A DNA stretch of 63,225 nt, taken from Pigoraptor vietnamica (Eukaryota > Opisthokonta > Filasterea). Below the pieces are notes generated by a model. The model did no database searches. It was not told where the DNA came from and worked only from the letters and a program-made list of their open reading frames with translations. The stretch's first letter is position 1; every line of letters starts with the position of its first letter. Shown in pieces: positions 44,313 to 55,919 of this stretch. The DNA lies in the NCBI GenBank assembly GCA_943704525.1, contig CALSCQ010003192.1, positions 1-63,225 of the forward strand, written 5' to 3'. The position numbers and the translations under genes are program-made.

Positions 44313-44710
44313 CGCTGCGCAGCTCTCGCCGCGGCGCACGCACCCTCGCGCAGACGGCGGATTGGTGAGGCAATGTCGTCAGTGCCCACAGAAGAAGAAA
44401 CCGCGCAACGAGACAGCAGATAGACGTGACCGGAGAGAGAAGGCCGGTCTCTTTGCGGGGTTCAGTGTTCGAAAGAAGACGGAACGAAAGCCATGGAACA
44501 CTGAGCCATGTCATGCTGTGCGCGAAGGCGTGTGCGCTTGCGGGCGGCCGCCCAATCACCGCAACCCCCACCCTACTCCAAACAACATCACCACTGACTC
44601 ACGAGTCACTGCTTTTTTGCACGCAGAACGCAGCACGCACGCTGCGGCGCACGCACACCGCGCTAAACGGCACCTAATCGCCCATGATGCCACACAATAC
44701 TATGCCCGCG
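44313..44710. promoter_or_regulatory. Intergenic: GT17 promoter side
   Basis: 398 bp between two minus-strand genes. No coding homology and no clear factor site were recognised. Confidence 0.4.
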
Positions 44711-47174
44711 CTACTTGGGGTGCCCCACGGGAATGCGGTCGAATCCAAAGTTGGTGCCGTTTCGTGACGAACTCGCGCGGACGGTCCCGATGCGCTTTGG
44801 GCGCGGCAAGAGCTCGTCGTCGCTGCCCTCGGACGAGCCGACAGCGTCCGCGGATTGCGGCGTCAGCTCAAAGTCGTATTCGCCAACGGGGGCATACGTG
44901 TGACGGCGAAGGCGCCAACGTCGCCTGCACCGCGACAGCTGTGAGCGAAAGCGACACATGGTATCGCAACTGAACCGCTGTTTCCCACCTGATGGCACGC
45001 ACGCACATCGGGACAAACACGAAGACGCACACAACGCCCGCGATGGCGAGACCGAGAAGAGGCATGTACCAGTCTGCGCGAGTGCGAGGAGTCAGCACTG
45101 GCCACAACGGCGCCCGCCCTCGGCTGAGACAACCCACCGCAGTTCATGCGGCCGCCAATGTAGAGGCGGAAGGGGTTCTCCATCCACAGGCCATCGCAGA
45201 CACAACGCATGTTCGAGGCGCACGTGATGTGCGCGACGCACGACCGGCATCCCCCCTGCAGCGCCCCATCTGCGCACCACACCGCAGTGAACACGTGCCC
45301 AATCCAGCCCAGCAAACGCGCACAACCACCTTCGATAAAGGGAGCCGCCGTCGTAATCTCGGGCGCCACGGGCGACGCCGGCACAGCGCCAAATCGTCGC
45401 AAGATGTCGGCTGCGCCGAGGGCATCCGTGTCGTTGCGAATGGCGATTGTCATCGCGGAACTGCGCAGCGCCCAGTCAGACCAACCCAGGTGCACACGCA
45501 GTCAGACACGGCCGCCGCACTCACCAGCTGGTGCACGCCCGAACAAGCACAATTTCGTCAACGACTATGTCGTCTCGCGACACGTGGAATGCGACAGCAA
45601 GAGCGTCCGCGAGGGGCAGAAAGTTCGCTGCCGACGCGACCCACGGCGTCAAATCGGTCTCTGCCCACACGTTCACGAGCTTCGACGTGTCCCGCACTGC
45701 CGAGAAGGCGCCTCAGAACACGCTCATGTACGCGGGAACAATCGTGCGCCGCACAACTCACCGCCATTCACGACGACATTTGCCTCTCCGGTCGCCACGT
45801 GTCCGTCGGCATCCGTGACAACCACACGCACGCGGTGTGTGCCAATAGGTGGCGAGAGCAGCTGCGCATGCTCGGAGTTGTTCGTGCTGCTAAGCCACCC
45901 GCCCATTCCGCCCTGGAGAGACCATGCAAAGGCGAATGGTGGAACGCCACCTTCCACGGTCGCGTGCAGTGCCACGGAACTTGCCGGCCAGGCGCCAGTC
46001 TCCGCACTGAGAGTCGCATTCAGGCCGAGGGTCGCCACCGGCGCAGCGCTCGACCGCGGTTTGCCCGTACTCGCGGACGCAACAAAGCTGCCGGATGCCA
46101 CCGCAACCATGGTACGTCCGTTGGCCACGACACTTGATGGCCCAACAGTGGGCGCACTAGACGCCGATGCGATTGCGGCAATGCTTGCAGCGGGAGTATG
46201 CGACGAGACAGCGGCTGCGATTGATGCGCCAGGCGTCAACACGGAGCCACATGCATGCAATGGGTCGCTGCAAGACCCACTGTATGAGCTCGACGGCGGT
46301 GGCGACCATGTTCGCGACGGCCGGGGTGGGACTGCGGCATTCGCACATTCCGTGTGAGCCACACACAACGGCACCACGCAGATGCGATAGAAGGAAGAGC
46401 AAACACAACGCAAGGCCACCCACGTATGCCAAACACCCAGTGCTTCCCAGGCACGACCCCATCGTCGCCAGACGCTACGCCGAATACGAGACAGAACGGA
46501 TCACCGCCGACGTCGCGCCCAAACATCTGCGTCGGATCGTAGTCGCCGCCCGCGTCCTTGCCATCGTCGTCCATGTTTCCGAGGATGTCGTCGTACTCGC
46601 CGTCGGACACCACGCCACCCTCCAGCACGTGCGCCGGATCGTAGAAGGCCCACACGGCGCAGTCCGCGCGCCCGCGACACAGCCGACAGCAATCGCCCGC
46701 CGTCATGGCATTGAGCTGCGCGAGCGGCCGCCGGCGGGGATATGAGGCAAACTGGAGGACGCCGCACAGCGACGGGCGCCGCGTGGTCGACGCGCTCGAC
46801 CTCGCATCCGAGGAGGACGATGCCGGGGTCGTGCTTGTGGCAACCTCAGGCGTGCGCGTGGCAGAAACAGCGCCGAAGGTGGTCACAGACGACGGATGCG
46901 ATGCGTCGTCCTGTGGTGTGGACGCAGAGGCAGTTGCGACAGTGACAGTGGGCATCGAAGCCGTCGTTCCCACCGGCGGCGCGGGCACAGGGGTGCCGGT
47001 CGCGCGGCCGCCATCGCCGTCATCGGGAACACGCAACGGACGCAGCGGGACAATCTGCCGCTCGCGCAAGGGCTGCAGAGTGACCACGGGATGCCTTGGA
47101 GAAGGCTCCGCCGGGAGAGCGACCACGCAGACACCCGCGAGGACGAAAAATGCAAGAACGCGCACTAACTGCAT
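44711..47174 (-). CDS. KIAA0319/KIAA0319L-family type I membrane receptor
   Basis: In vertebrates this family acts in endocytosis, neuronal migration and cell adhesion. Start at 47174 with a signal peptide (MQLVRVLAFFVLAGVCVVAL). A Thr/Ser/Pro-rich segment follows, then a PAN/MANSC-like cysteine module (LCGVLQF, GDCCRLCRGRADCAVWAFYD, FCLVFGVASG). A further Ser/Ala-rich linker leads to one PKD-like domain (VEGGVPPFAFAWSLQG, RVRVVVTDADGHVATGEANV). Next is the region equivalent to the conserved membrane-proximal domain (VDEIVLVRAC, TIAIRNDTDALGAADILRRF), then the cysteine block MRCVCDGLWMENPF and MNCG, like RCVCDPFWMENF in the animal protein. The membrane helix is in LLGLAIAGVVCVFVFVP. The tail has EYDFELTP, an acidic SSEGSDDELL and SSRNGTNFGF, like SIRNGASFSY. 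Animal members have about five PKD repeats; here I see one. Confidence 0.88.
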
Positions 47175-47530
47175 CGTAGAGCTGACCGCGCGGCCCGCAT
47201 TCCGCGGCTGCGCTTGTGCCACAGCGCGCTGCGACGGAAGAGAGGGTGAGAGCCGTAGCCCAGCTTAAATGCAGTGGAACGACGCAAGGGCGAGTGTCCC
47301 ATTCGCGCGGAGAGCGAACCGCGCTTTGTGGTGGGGACGGCATGCCACACCCTGTCAAGCCGGCTGGAACTCCCACCCTGTGCGTGCGCGTAACACCCAC
47401 CACGCATGCAACGGACGGCTTCCGAGAGTGTGGCCCGCAGTTGCTGACGTCACAGCTGGGGTGCTTTGGAGCACATGCATTTCAACCCTCGTACCCTTGA
47501 GCTTAATGGCACGCTCCCGCGCAAGCAGCC
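47175..47530. promoter_or_regulatory. Divergent promoter, KIAA0319-like / CutC
   Basis: 356 bp between divergent ATGs. No clear binding motif seen; no coding homology. Confidence 0.45.
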
Positions 47531-48520
47531 ATGGGCGTTGCGCTGGAAGTGCCCGTTGAGTCCGTCGCTTCGGCGCGCGCGGCGGCCGACGGCGGCGCAG
47601 GGCGTCTGGAGCTGTGCGCGGCACTGTCGGAGGGGGGTCTCACGCCGAGCCTCGGCCTCGCCGCCGCCGTCAAGCAGGCCGTGCGCATCCCCGTGTTCGC
47701 TATGGTCCGCCCACGCGGTACGCTTGGTACCCGCCGTGCACTGCATTGGTGACCAGTCTGTTTGAGATCTCGGGAAGTGGGATGGACTCCCTAGTCCTCC
47801 CGCTCGGTGGCTAATGCCGAGTCGTGGCGCAGCGGGCGACTTTCTGTACACCGACGAAGAGTTTGACATTATGAAGCGCGATGTGGAGTATCTGAAGCAG
47901 GTCGGCGTCGACGGCATTGTCTTTGGCATTCTGACTTGCGACGGCCACGTCGACGAGGAGCGGTGTTGCGAGCTCATCGGTGGGTGTGCAAATCGCTGTG
48001 ATCTCTCGGGTTCGCTGAAATGACCCTGTTGTGCGCAGACGTGGCGCGCCCCCTGCCGGTCACCTTCCACAGGGCGTTTGATGTGGCCGCAGACCCCTTC
48101 GTCGCGCTTGAGCGGCTCGTCATCCTGGGCTTTGAGCGCGTGCTGACGAGCGGGCAGGAGCCGTCCGCCCTCGAGGGACTCCCGATGCTGGCGGACCTTG
48201 TACGGGCGGTGCGTCGCCGATGCGTTTGTGGACACGAGCGCCCATAGTCCTCTCACTGACTGACTTTGTCGCAGGCGGGAAAGCGTATTATTGTGGTGCC
48301 GGGCGGTGGGGTCACCGAGCGGAACGTCGAGCGCATTGTGGCCGGTTGTGGCGCCGTCGAAGTGCACGCGTCCTGCCGCCAGAGCGTGCCGTCGCCGATG
48401 GTGCACCGCAATGCCGCGGTCCACATGGGCGCGCCCGTGTATGGCGTGCAGGAATACGCGCAGTCGGTGACGCACGCAGAGCGCGTGCGTGCACTCGTAT
48501 CAATTGCAAAGGCGCTATAG
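47531..48520 (+). CDS. CUTC: CutC-family copper homeostasis protein
   Basis: CutC proteins are TIM-barrel proteins linked to copper handling in bacteria and animals. Four exons. The start at 47531 gives [20 protein letters not shown], then [132 protein letters not shown] and EVHASCR. These match animal CutC throughout at normal length (about 230 residues). The conserved CRQS-region cysteine is present. The gene ends only 26 bp from the stop of the facing primase gene. Confidence 0.94.
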
Positions 48521-48546
48521 TCGCACACATGTAGCGTTCATTTGTG

Positions 48547-50572
48547 CTACCACTCCATTCGGTGGTCTGCGTCTGTGTGGGAAGAGTGTGAGCACCGCAC
48601 CAAGCGCCATCGGAGAGCGCGCGCAACACACTCACCTTGCTGCTGCCGCCGCCGCTCTTCCGCAACGTCCTCCTCGAGTCCGCGGACAAAGCGATTGAAC
48701 ACCTCCATCGCCTCCCGAAGGGACGTCTGCTTGACGTCTGTCGCATTGCACACACACGGGTGAGACGCGTCGCACTGGATTTTGTCAAGAGATTCACCAC
48801 ACATCGTTGCCCAAACGCACCGACTTTGAGGGGAGCGCTGTCGTCCATTTGCGTTTCGACCGCGTCCGCCGTCGCCACGTCGAGCTCGCTCAGGAGTGTC
48901 ATTGCGGTGGGCACGGCGAAGGGGTCGAAGCGGCGGATGTTCGCCGGGTCGATTGGCACGCACACGCGGCCTGGGCCAGAGGAGGGCCGTTCAAATAGCC
49001 ACTCGACACGTGCACGGCATGTTGGTCAAAATCGTGTCTACCTGTCTTCGGGTGCACGCAGAAGGGGCTCTTGAGGAGATGGTTCAGGCCCTTGCTCACG
49101 TTCACGTCGAGGCGCGGGTACACGTGCTGGAACATGATCTCTTCCTCGCAGAAGCGAACGGCCTGCGAGCTCAAGTGTTAGACACTCGGCGACACCGGTG
49201 AATGACGCCACCCACGCACCCAAGATTTGGAAGAGCGAAGAAGGTCGCACAGGCGCTCCCAGCGCTCAATTCCACTGGAGCACTTGCTGAAAATGTGCTT
49301 GGCATCCGCCTGCGGGGCCGCACTGTGAGCAGAGACACCCCATCGCATGAACGCGGCCACTGCAGCGAGATCGCGTCCCACCTGCACGCCTTCGTCACCG
49401 ATCAGCTGGAGAATTTTCGCAAACGATTCCTCGGTGTCAAACAGGCCCTGATCGCGCACAATGACGGACTCAAAGTAGTGGCGCATTGCGGGCAACACGT
49501 CCCTGTAGAGTGCTGCCAAGTGAGACCGGGGCGAGCAGAAGCAGCAACCGCAAAACGGGCGCAGTACCTACCGGATTGACGGGTGCAGCTCGTTGCCGGC
49601 GAACGAGACCTTCTTCGAGCGACCCTCGCCGCCCTGTCGGAATGAACGGCGTCAGCGCATGCAACCAAGGGTGCTGTCTGCAGTGCGCCGCTAACGCACC
49701 CTCACGAGCGACAGGTACTCGGCAATCGCGGCGCGTCCTTCGGCAGTGAGCTTTCGCGCGCGGGGATCGCACACCCAGCAGTGGATCCCGCGACGGCCAG
49801 AGTACACCCACAGCAAGTGCCGAAAGCCAAAGTCATCTGCGCACCAGTGGCCCGCATCAATGGAGAGTTACAACAATCGACGGCAGAGCTTTCTCCCCCT
49901 CGATCAATCCACGATCCGGCTGCCCAACCGGCGACACAGCCATATGATACGCACCTCGGAGCGCGCGGTCCACGACCTCCAACGCGGCGGCCATGAAAGG
50001 CCAGCACTTTTCGCAGATGCCCGCCCCCGTGCAGCACGTGCGGACCTCGTCGTAGTCTGTCATGTCAATGTCGAAGACAAGTTCGCGCTCCTGCGGCTGG
50101 AACTGCGCCGCCTGCGTCGTCTTGCGATTCTTGGGCTGCGGGGGAGTCAAAGGTCAGCACTGCTACGCACGCACACGGCCGCATCAGCAGCGCACCTTGA
50201 CGTTGTAGACGGCGCCAATGTCAATCTTGTAAGGCGCGCGCTTGACGAGTTCCTTGTGAAATTCGGCCGCGTCGGCAAACGAGAGGTAGCGGATGTACAC
50301 ATCGTCCTTGAGGGTGAACGAGAACTCGCGGTTGCAGAAGTAGTTCTTGTCGACTGCACACACGCACGGGTGTCAGCCGCAGCGCCTTGACGGAGTGAGG
50401 CTCCTTCAACCTCGCACGCAGAGGACCCACCGTTACCATACGACAGCCACCGGAAAAACTTTTTGGCGGGGAATATGCGGTCGTAGTACTGACGCAGCAG
50501 CTCCGGGAACTCGCCGTCGGACTCTGTGACGACCGTGGGCACGGCGCCCTCGTACGCCTCCGCCGCAAGCAT
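48547..50572 (-). CDS. PRIM1: DNA primase small (catalytic) subunit
   Basis: PRIM1 synthesises RNA primers within DNA polymerase alpha-primase. Start [12 protein letters not shown] at 50572, then [54 protein letters not shown], the catalytic metal motif in [14 protein letters not shown], zinc-type [93 protein letters not shown] and FDPFAVPT. The final exon gives DADHRMEW and TAG at 48547. About ten exons. Catalytic aspartates (DIDMTD) and the SGRRG-H motif are intact. Two E2F-type sites lie 83-115 bp upstream of the ATG, fitting S-phase expression. Confidence 0.95.
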
Positions 50573-50967
50573 GGTCTGCTATGGCGTGTGTGGTGGTGGT
50601 GTTGTGTGTGGTGGTCGCCCTTTGCGCTGTCGCTCGCTTTCATATGTCCGGCACTTTTGCGCGCCAAATCGCGGTTCGCGCCAAAAGAGATGACGCTATA
50701 ATGACGCATGGAATCAGATGACGGGCGATGCGGACGTTGTGTTTTTCAGAGTGGCAAAGCCCATACTTTACGGCCTTTCTTCTCACTGCGAGTTCGCCAG
50801 GCGTTGGCCATTCCCACTCTCAGTTGCGCAGTGCACAACTGGGCCACGCTCTTGTTCTCTGCACCATCGCTCGCTTGCGGGTTCGCCCCTGTCTTCTCTG
50901 AAGTGGTCCTGTCCCAGCGTCACACATCGAATACGTGCGGAGCAGGCTTCGTCACGCCGCAACCCGT
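50573..50967. promoter_or_regulatory. Divergent promoter, primase / C1-PTEN, with E2F-type sites
   Basis: 395 bp between divergent ATGs. TTTTGCGCGCCAAA (50655-50668) and TTCGCGCCAAAA (50675-50686; TTTTGGCGCGAA on the primase strand) match the E2F/DP consensus TTTSSCGC in both orientations. They sit close to the primase start. E2F regulation is inferred. Confidence 0.75.
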
Positions 50968-53772
50968 ATGGCCGACGACCCCCCCGGCGCGCCTCCGCCG
51001 GCCGTGGGCGTGCGGGGCGCAGGCACGCGTGCAAGCCGTGTGCTGAGTCGGCTGCTGATCCGAAAGTCGCCGTCGGAAAGCAATGTCGTGCGCCCATCGC
51101 CCGCCGAGCGCGCGGAGGAGGAGCGTGCGGCGGCCGACTGGAGCGCACTGGCGCCCGTCGTGGACGCACGCCTGCTGCCCCGCATGGACGCCGTGGAGGA
51201 CGTGCGGCTGCACACGTTCTGCGATCGCACGCTGCGGGTGCCGCGCGCCTGTGCGTTCTGCCTGGGCCTGCTGTGGGGCGCGGGCGTGCGCGTCTGCGAG
51301 GGTAAGTGGTGCGTGCCGTGAATGGTTCCGTCACACGCGCCAATTCTGCTCCCCTGCCGTGCAGTCTGCAACTACTCGTGCCACAAGCGGTGCGAAGTAA
51401 AGGTGGGCTCGCACACATCTGCAGCCATCCTGTGCTCCGCTGACAGTGCATAATCTCAGGTATTAACGGGCTCGCACCGCGAGTGCGCATGCGCCCGGAT
51501 GCGCTTGAGTGGCGAGGCGCCGTCGCCCCAGACTTCGGCCGACGCGCAACCTGTTGCGGTGCCACCGACAGCGGGACCATTGCCAACCGAGAGTGCGCCG
51601 GCTGCTGTACTGGGGGATGCCGGCACATGCCCGGCGGAGGACAGCGACGCCGCAGCCGCGCAAGAGGGCACGAGCGGCGAGCATGAAAGCGCGGGTATGT
51701 GTTCTGCCCGTCCGCTTGTCCCGTCCGCTTGTCCCGTGCGTCTCGCTGAAGCGAACGCCCGCCTGCAGCGACTGGCCTGGTCAACGAGCACCACCTGCCG
51801 CGCACAAAAAAGCGCACCATCGTCGATACAATACGGTCGACAGTCGCAAAGTGGGTGCGAATGCGCCTCGTGTCTCGTGCGTGTATACAGGGCGTGGAGT
51901 TGGGTTGTTGGCTCGTGTTGCGTGCGCTTTGAATCGTGGGACGACGGACTGCCTTTTATGTAGGAATCGAGCGCGCTATGTCACGGACGAGTACGACCTC
52001 GACCTCAGCTACATCACGGACCACATCATTGGTGAGATGAAGCCGCATCGCATCGCGTGTGCCGCACGTGCGGCACCCCGGCATGCGCTGAGCCACGCCC
52101 GATGTGCCGTCCGCAGCCATGTCCTTCCCTGCCGTCGGCCTCGAATCGGCGTATCGGAACCACCTGAGCGACGTGGCGCGGATGCTCAACGAGAAGCACC
52201 CCGAGCACTACCTCATCTTCAACCTGCACGAGAAGTTTTACGACATCACAAAGTTCAACAACCAGGTGCGTTGCCTGGCTGTCAGTCGCCGGAGGCCGAT
52301 GTCGTGCAGTTGCATCCCCTGACTCGGAGTCCGGCAGGTGTTGGATTTCGGGTGGCCGGACCACCACGCACCTCCGCTCGAAATGCTGTTCAGCATATGC
52401 ATGTCCATCGACTCGTGGCTCAAGAGCGACGACGAGAACGTCGTCGTCGTCCACTGCAAGGTAGCCTCGCAATTGCAATGCGTAATGACCTCATATTTCT
52501 CGTTCAGCTGCACTGACAAGCGCGTCCTGCGTGTGGATAGGGCGGGAAGGGCCGCACCGGAACTGTCGTGTGCTCGCACATGATTTACTCTCGCACATGC
52601 GACACGGCCGATGAGGCGATGGCGGTTTTTGCGACACGGCGGTTCGTGAACGGCAAGGAGGGGGGCATCACTCAGCCGTCGCAGAAGCGGTGAGTTGGCG
52701 AAGGGATGTGTCTTCGCTGTTGCCTGCTTGGCCAACTGACACGTGCTGTGCGTGCGGCAGCTACGTGCGATACTTTGAGCGGATCATCACGGGCGAACTC
52801 CTGCCGACCGACGGCGGCCTTCTCCTCGACCGCATCATTGTGTCGCGCATTCCGAACTTCGACGGTCGCGGCGGCTGTCGCCCGGTGCTCTGCATCTACC
52901 AGAACTTCAAGCTTATATTTGACTCGCGCCACAAGCATCACGGTCGAGATGTTAGCCCACGGTCGGTGCTTCCTGTTGCCTTTGGCACGGATATCGCACC
53001 CGATGCCGTGTGCGATTAGTTTGTGCATTAGGTGCTGCCTTGGGCAAGCGTGTGCTGATGTTCTTATTTGGTTGATGTGTCCATTCGCAGGGTGTACACC
53101 GGCGACATGGACTTCATGTGCTTCGATTTTGCCCCAGAGGGCCTGTATTTGAAAGGAGATATATTGGTGCGTGAGCCAGAGACAACTTACGCCGTTCGCC
53201 GAAAGTCGGCTCCGGGTTGCCTGGATGCGCGATACATTGACAGTATGTGACGTTGTGACTTCCCGCAGATTCGATGCCATCATGTTGGGTCGGCGTCAAA
53301 GGAGCCGATTTTTCGCCTCCAATTTCACGCGGGGTGTGTGCCGGATTACTACTTGAAGCTGACCAAGAGCGACTTGGACGATGCGGTCCTCGAGCGCCGC
53401 TTCCCCGACGATGGCGGCGTCGACGTTTTATTCCGACCACCGCCTCCGCAGCGACAACAGCTGGACATTGACTCTGTGATCGCGGCCTACAATTCGGACT
53501 CCATCGGCGGCGGCGACCCATCCGCGTTGGAAGCGGCCGCTGAGCTGGAGGACGACGATTTCAGCCGATACCGGTACTCGCTCGATCACAACTATGCCGG
53601 CAGCGGCGGCCTTGCTTCGGCACTCGCGATTGCAAGGGGAGCGAGCAGGGCGCATGAGGCCGCGACGATGAAGCGCGGGCAATCGTCGCCTGCCTTGCTC
53701 GACGTGGACCCCGTGGTGCCCTTGCGCGCGCCGGTGGCCGATGATGTCGAGACAAATCCCTTCGACGATTAA
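50968..53772 (+). CDS. PTEN-type lipid phosphatase with N-terminal C1 domain
   Basis: PTEN removes the 3-phosphate of PI(3,4,5)P3. Start MADDPPGAPPPAVG at 50968. A disordered N-terminus leads to a C1 finger: LHTFCDRTLRVPRACAFC, LLWGAGVRVCEVCNYSCHKR, CEVK (spacing H-x12-C-x2-C-x11-C-x2-C-x4-H-x2-C). A Pro/Ala/Ser linker follows. The phosphatase reads RYVTDEYDLDLSYITDHII, AMSFPAVGLESAYRNHLSDV, LIFNLHEKFYDITKFN, the WPD loop DFGWPDHHAPP, the active-site loop HCKAGKGRTG (identical to PTEN) and the TI loop GITQPSQKRYV. A C2 domain comes next (RIIVSRIPNFDGRGGCRPVL, YLKGDILIRCHH, FHAGCVPDYYLKLTKSDLDD, AVLERRFPDDGGVDVLF). The tail has RYRYSLDH and ends TNPFDD, echoing PTEN's YRYSD and NEPFDED. The C1-phosphatase-C2 order is that of tensin-2, but catalytic residues and tail are PTEN-like. 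The exon join before RYVTDEYD is uncertain. Confidence 0.92.
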
Positions 53773-53861
53773 ACCTATTGCATTTAGTCTATGAGAATTG
53801 TCAACAAGGCAGTCACTCGGCTTCGTGAGTTGAGTCCTTTGCACGCATATTAATTCCGACT
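53773..53861. terminator. Short convergent 3' gap, PTEN / amylase
   Basis: Only 89 bp separate the two facing stop codons, so the transcripts probably overlap at their 3' ends. Confidence 0.6.
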
Positions 53862-55919
53862 CTATTTCGGATGGTACACTTTCGGCATGCCCTTCACGAG
53901 CGATACTTGAAAGGACCCATTCGACACCGTCACAGTGTCTGACGCGTCCAGCACGTTGACGAGGACTGCGCACAAGACACAATCAGTGACTGTGCCAGCG
54001 CACGGCCGGGGGCGAACATTGACATGTCAAGAACAACTATTTAGGAACAGCGCGACGCATGGGCACCGACGGAACTGAAGAAATTGCGCATACAGCCGAG
54101 ATAAACACATTCAGAGTGCAGCATTGCTCATTAGCGGAATCGGGTACTTAAAGGAAAAACAAAATAATTAAGGAAAAAAAAGTTAACCTACCGGTTCCAT
54201 CGCCATAAGGATGGTAGGTAATTTGCCGCTGTAGACTCGCCGAAGAACCAACATTGGTTATCGCGACAAGTGTAGTGCCGCGAGTGTAGGCGTAGAACTG
54301 CGTGTCCGCATAGCGCTGCACTTGCTGCGCGGAATACAGCGTGGCGCCCTGCCCCTTGCGAAACGCATTCAGCCCGCGCACAAAACTGTAAATTGGACCC
54401 CCAGTGGCATCCGCATAATGCGGCCACAGGGACTCGCGGCAACCGGGGTCGGCGCCGCCGTTAAAGCCCGCCTCCGTGCCATAATAAACGATCGGGATCC
54501 CGGTCCCCGTCAGGACGTACGCGAGACCGTTGAGGAGTGCCGCGGTGTCGCCATTAACGTTGAGAAACCGCGGGTTGTCGTGGTTGTCGAGGAACAGCCC
54601 GAGGACGCCGACGTCCTTGAAGAGCTTCGCCTCGGCGTCCAGCTGCTGCTGAATCTGCGCCATGGTGCCGCGCTCCTGGAGCGCATGGCGCAGGCTCCAG
54701 TACATCGGGTAATTGAGTGTCGCGTCCAGCGGGCCCTGGTACCCCGCGTTGTACGAGGGATCGCCGTTGTCCACCTCCCCCATCGTGAAGACGCCCGACG
54801 CCCGCGCATATTGGGCCCAAAATGTCGAGTGTACCTGCAGACGAGGCAGCAAAAATTCAGATATTGGAATGCTCCTTCGGCTCTGGGATCGCATGCATCT
54901 GCTGGTGACACTGAGGGAGCACAACGCAGCGAAAAAGGTGTGATTGAGGGCGCGGTTCTCTTAGAAATTCACAAGCGGCGAGACTTCCGGAAGACGCACC
55001 TCAGGGACCGTGTCGATTCGGATGCCGTCGATGCCATACTCAACCACGGTCGCGTTGATCCACGCGAGCAGCGTCGACGACACAAACGCGTTGTTCTGGT
55101 CCAAATCCGGGAGGCCGCTGAGCCGGCAGAGCTCGACCTGCGTCTGGTTCGTCCAGTCGGAGATCTGGCACACAGAGTGGTAGTGTGCCGCATTGTTGAA
55201 CGGCGCGAAGGACGAGAAGTCGCCGACTTGGCCGCTCTCGTAACCCATGTGGTTGGCGACGACGTCCAACATCACATACATGCCGCGGGCGTGGCAGGCT
55301 GAGCAGGCACACCGCAAAACGACGCCAGTCATTCATACGGCACACGGAGAACCAACACAAACACACACAAACACACACACATACCGCCAGCGGTGAAAAT
55401 ATCAGCTGCACGCTCCTGTACTCACCAGCAACGAGGTCCTTGAGGTCCTGGGCTGTTCCAAAGCGACTATTCACGCTGTATATGTCGCGCGCAAAGTAGC
55501 CGTGGTACCCGCCCGCCGTTTGCTCCGGAATCGGGCTGATCCAGATGGCATCGAACCCCATGCCCGCAATGTAGTCAAGCCGGTGCTCAATCCCTTTGAA
55601 AGTGCCCCCGCTGTAACAAGCGCAAGTAAGATCCCGCACACATCAGGCCAACAAAGATGCACAGGCGTACCAATAATCCTTGAGGTTGGAGCATGCCGAC
55701 GACGGGTCTTGTGCTTGTGCGAACCGGTCGGTGAGCAGCTGACGTGACATTGCTTTGTCAGTGCCGGCACCCTCTAGTGGCATGCATGCACCACGCATCT
55801 CGGCTAACCTGATAAATCGTCCGCCCGCGCCACTCTTCTTTCGTTGCTGCATCGACGGCGCACACAAGGGCCAGCACAAAAATGGCCGCCCGCATAGCGG
55901 GAGACGTGAGCGCCGCCAT
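53862..55919 (-). CDS. Secreted alpha-amylase, GH13, fungal (Taka-amylase) type
   Basis: Cleaves alpha-1,4 links of starch. The N-terminus, [20 protein letters not shown] then AVDA, is a signal peptide; the inner ATG at 55895 (MRAAIFVL) gives a neater one. Barrel motifs: RTIYQ joined to [69 protein letters not shown], region [19 protein letters not shown], region [12 protein letters not shown] (nucleophile Asp), region [16 protein letters not shown] (acid Glu) and region [13 protein letters not shown] (Asp). The C-terminal beta domain has YGDGT joined to [15 protein letters not shown], ending KVYHPK at 53862. All three catalytic acids are present. Spacing and sequence match Aspergillus Taka-amylase more than animal or plant enzymes. 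Several NxT/S sequons fit secretion. About 490 residues. Confidence 0.94.

Noticed and set aside
45209-46357. Plus-strand open frame of 382 codons opposite the KIAA0319-like gene
   Set aside because: The minus strand has clear conserved motifs; the plus frame has none.
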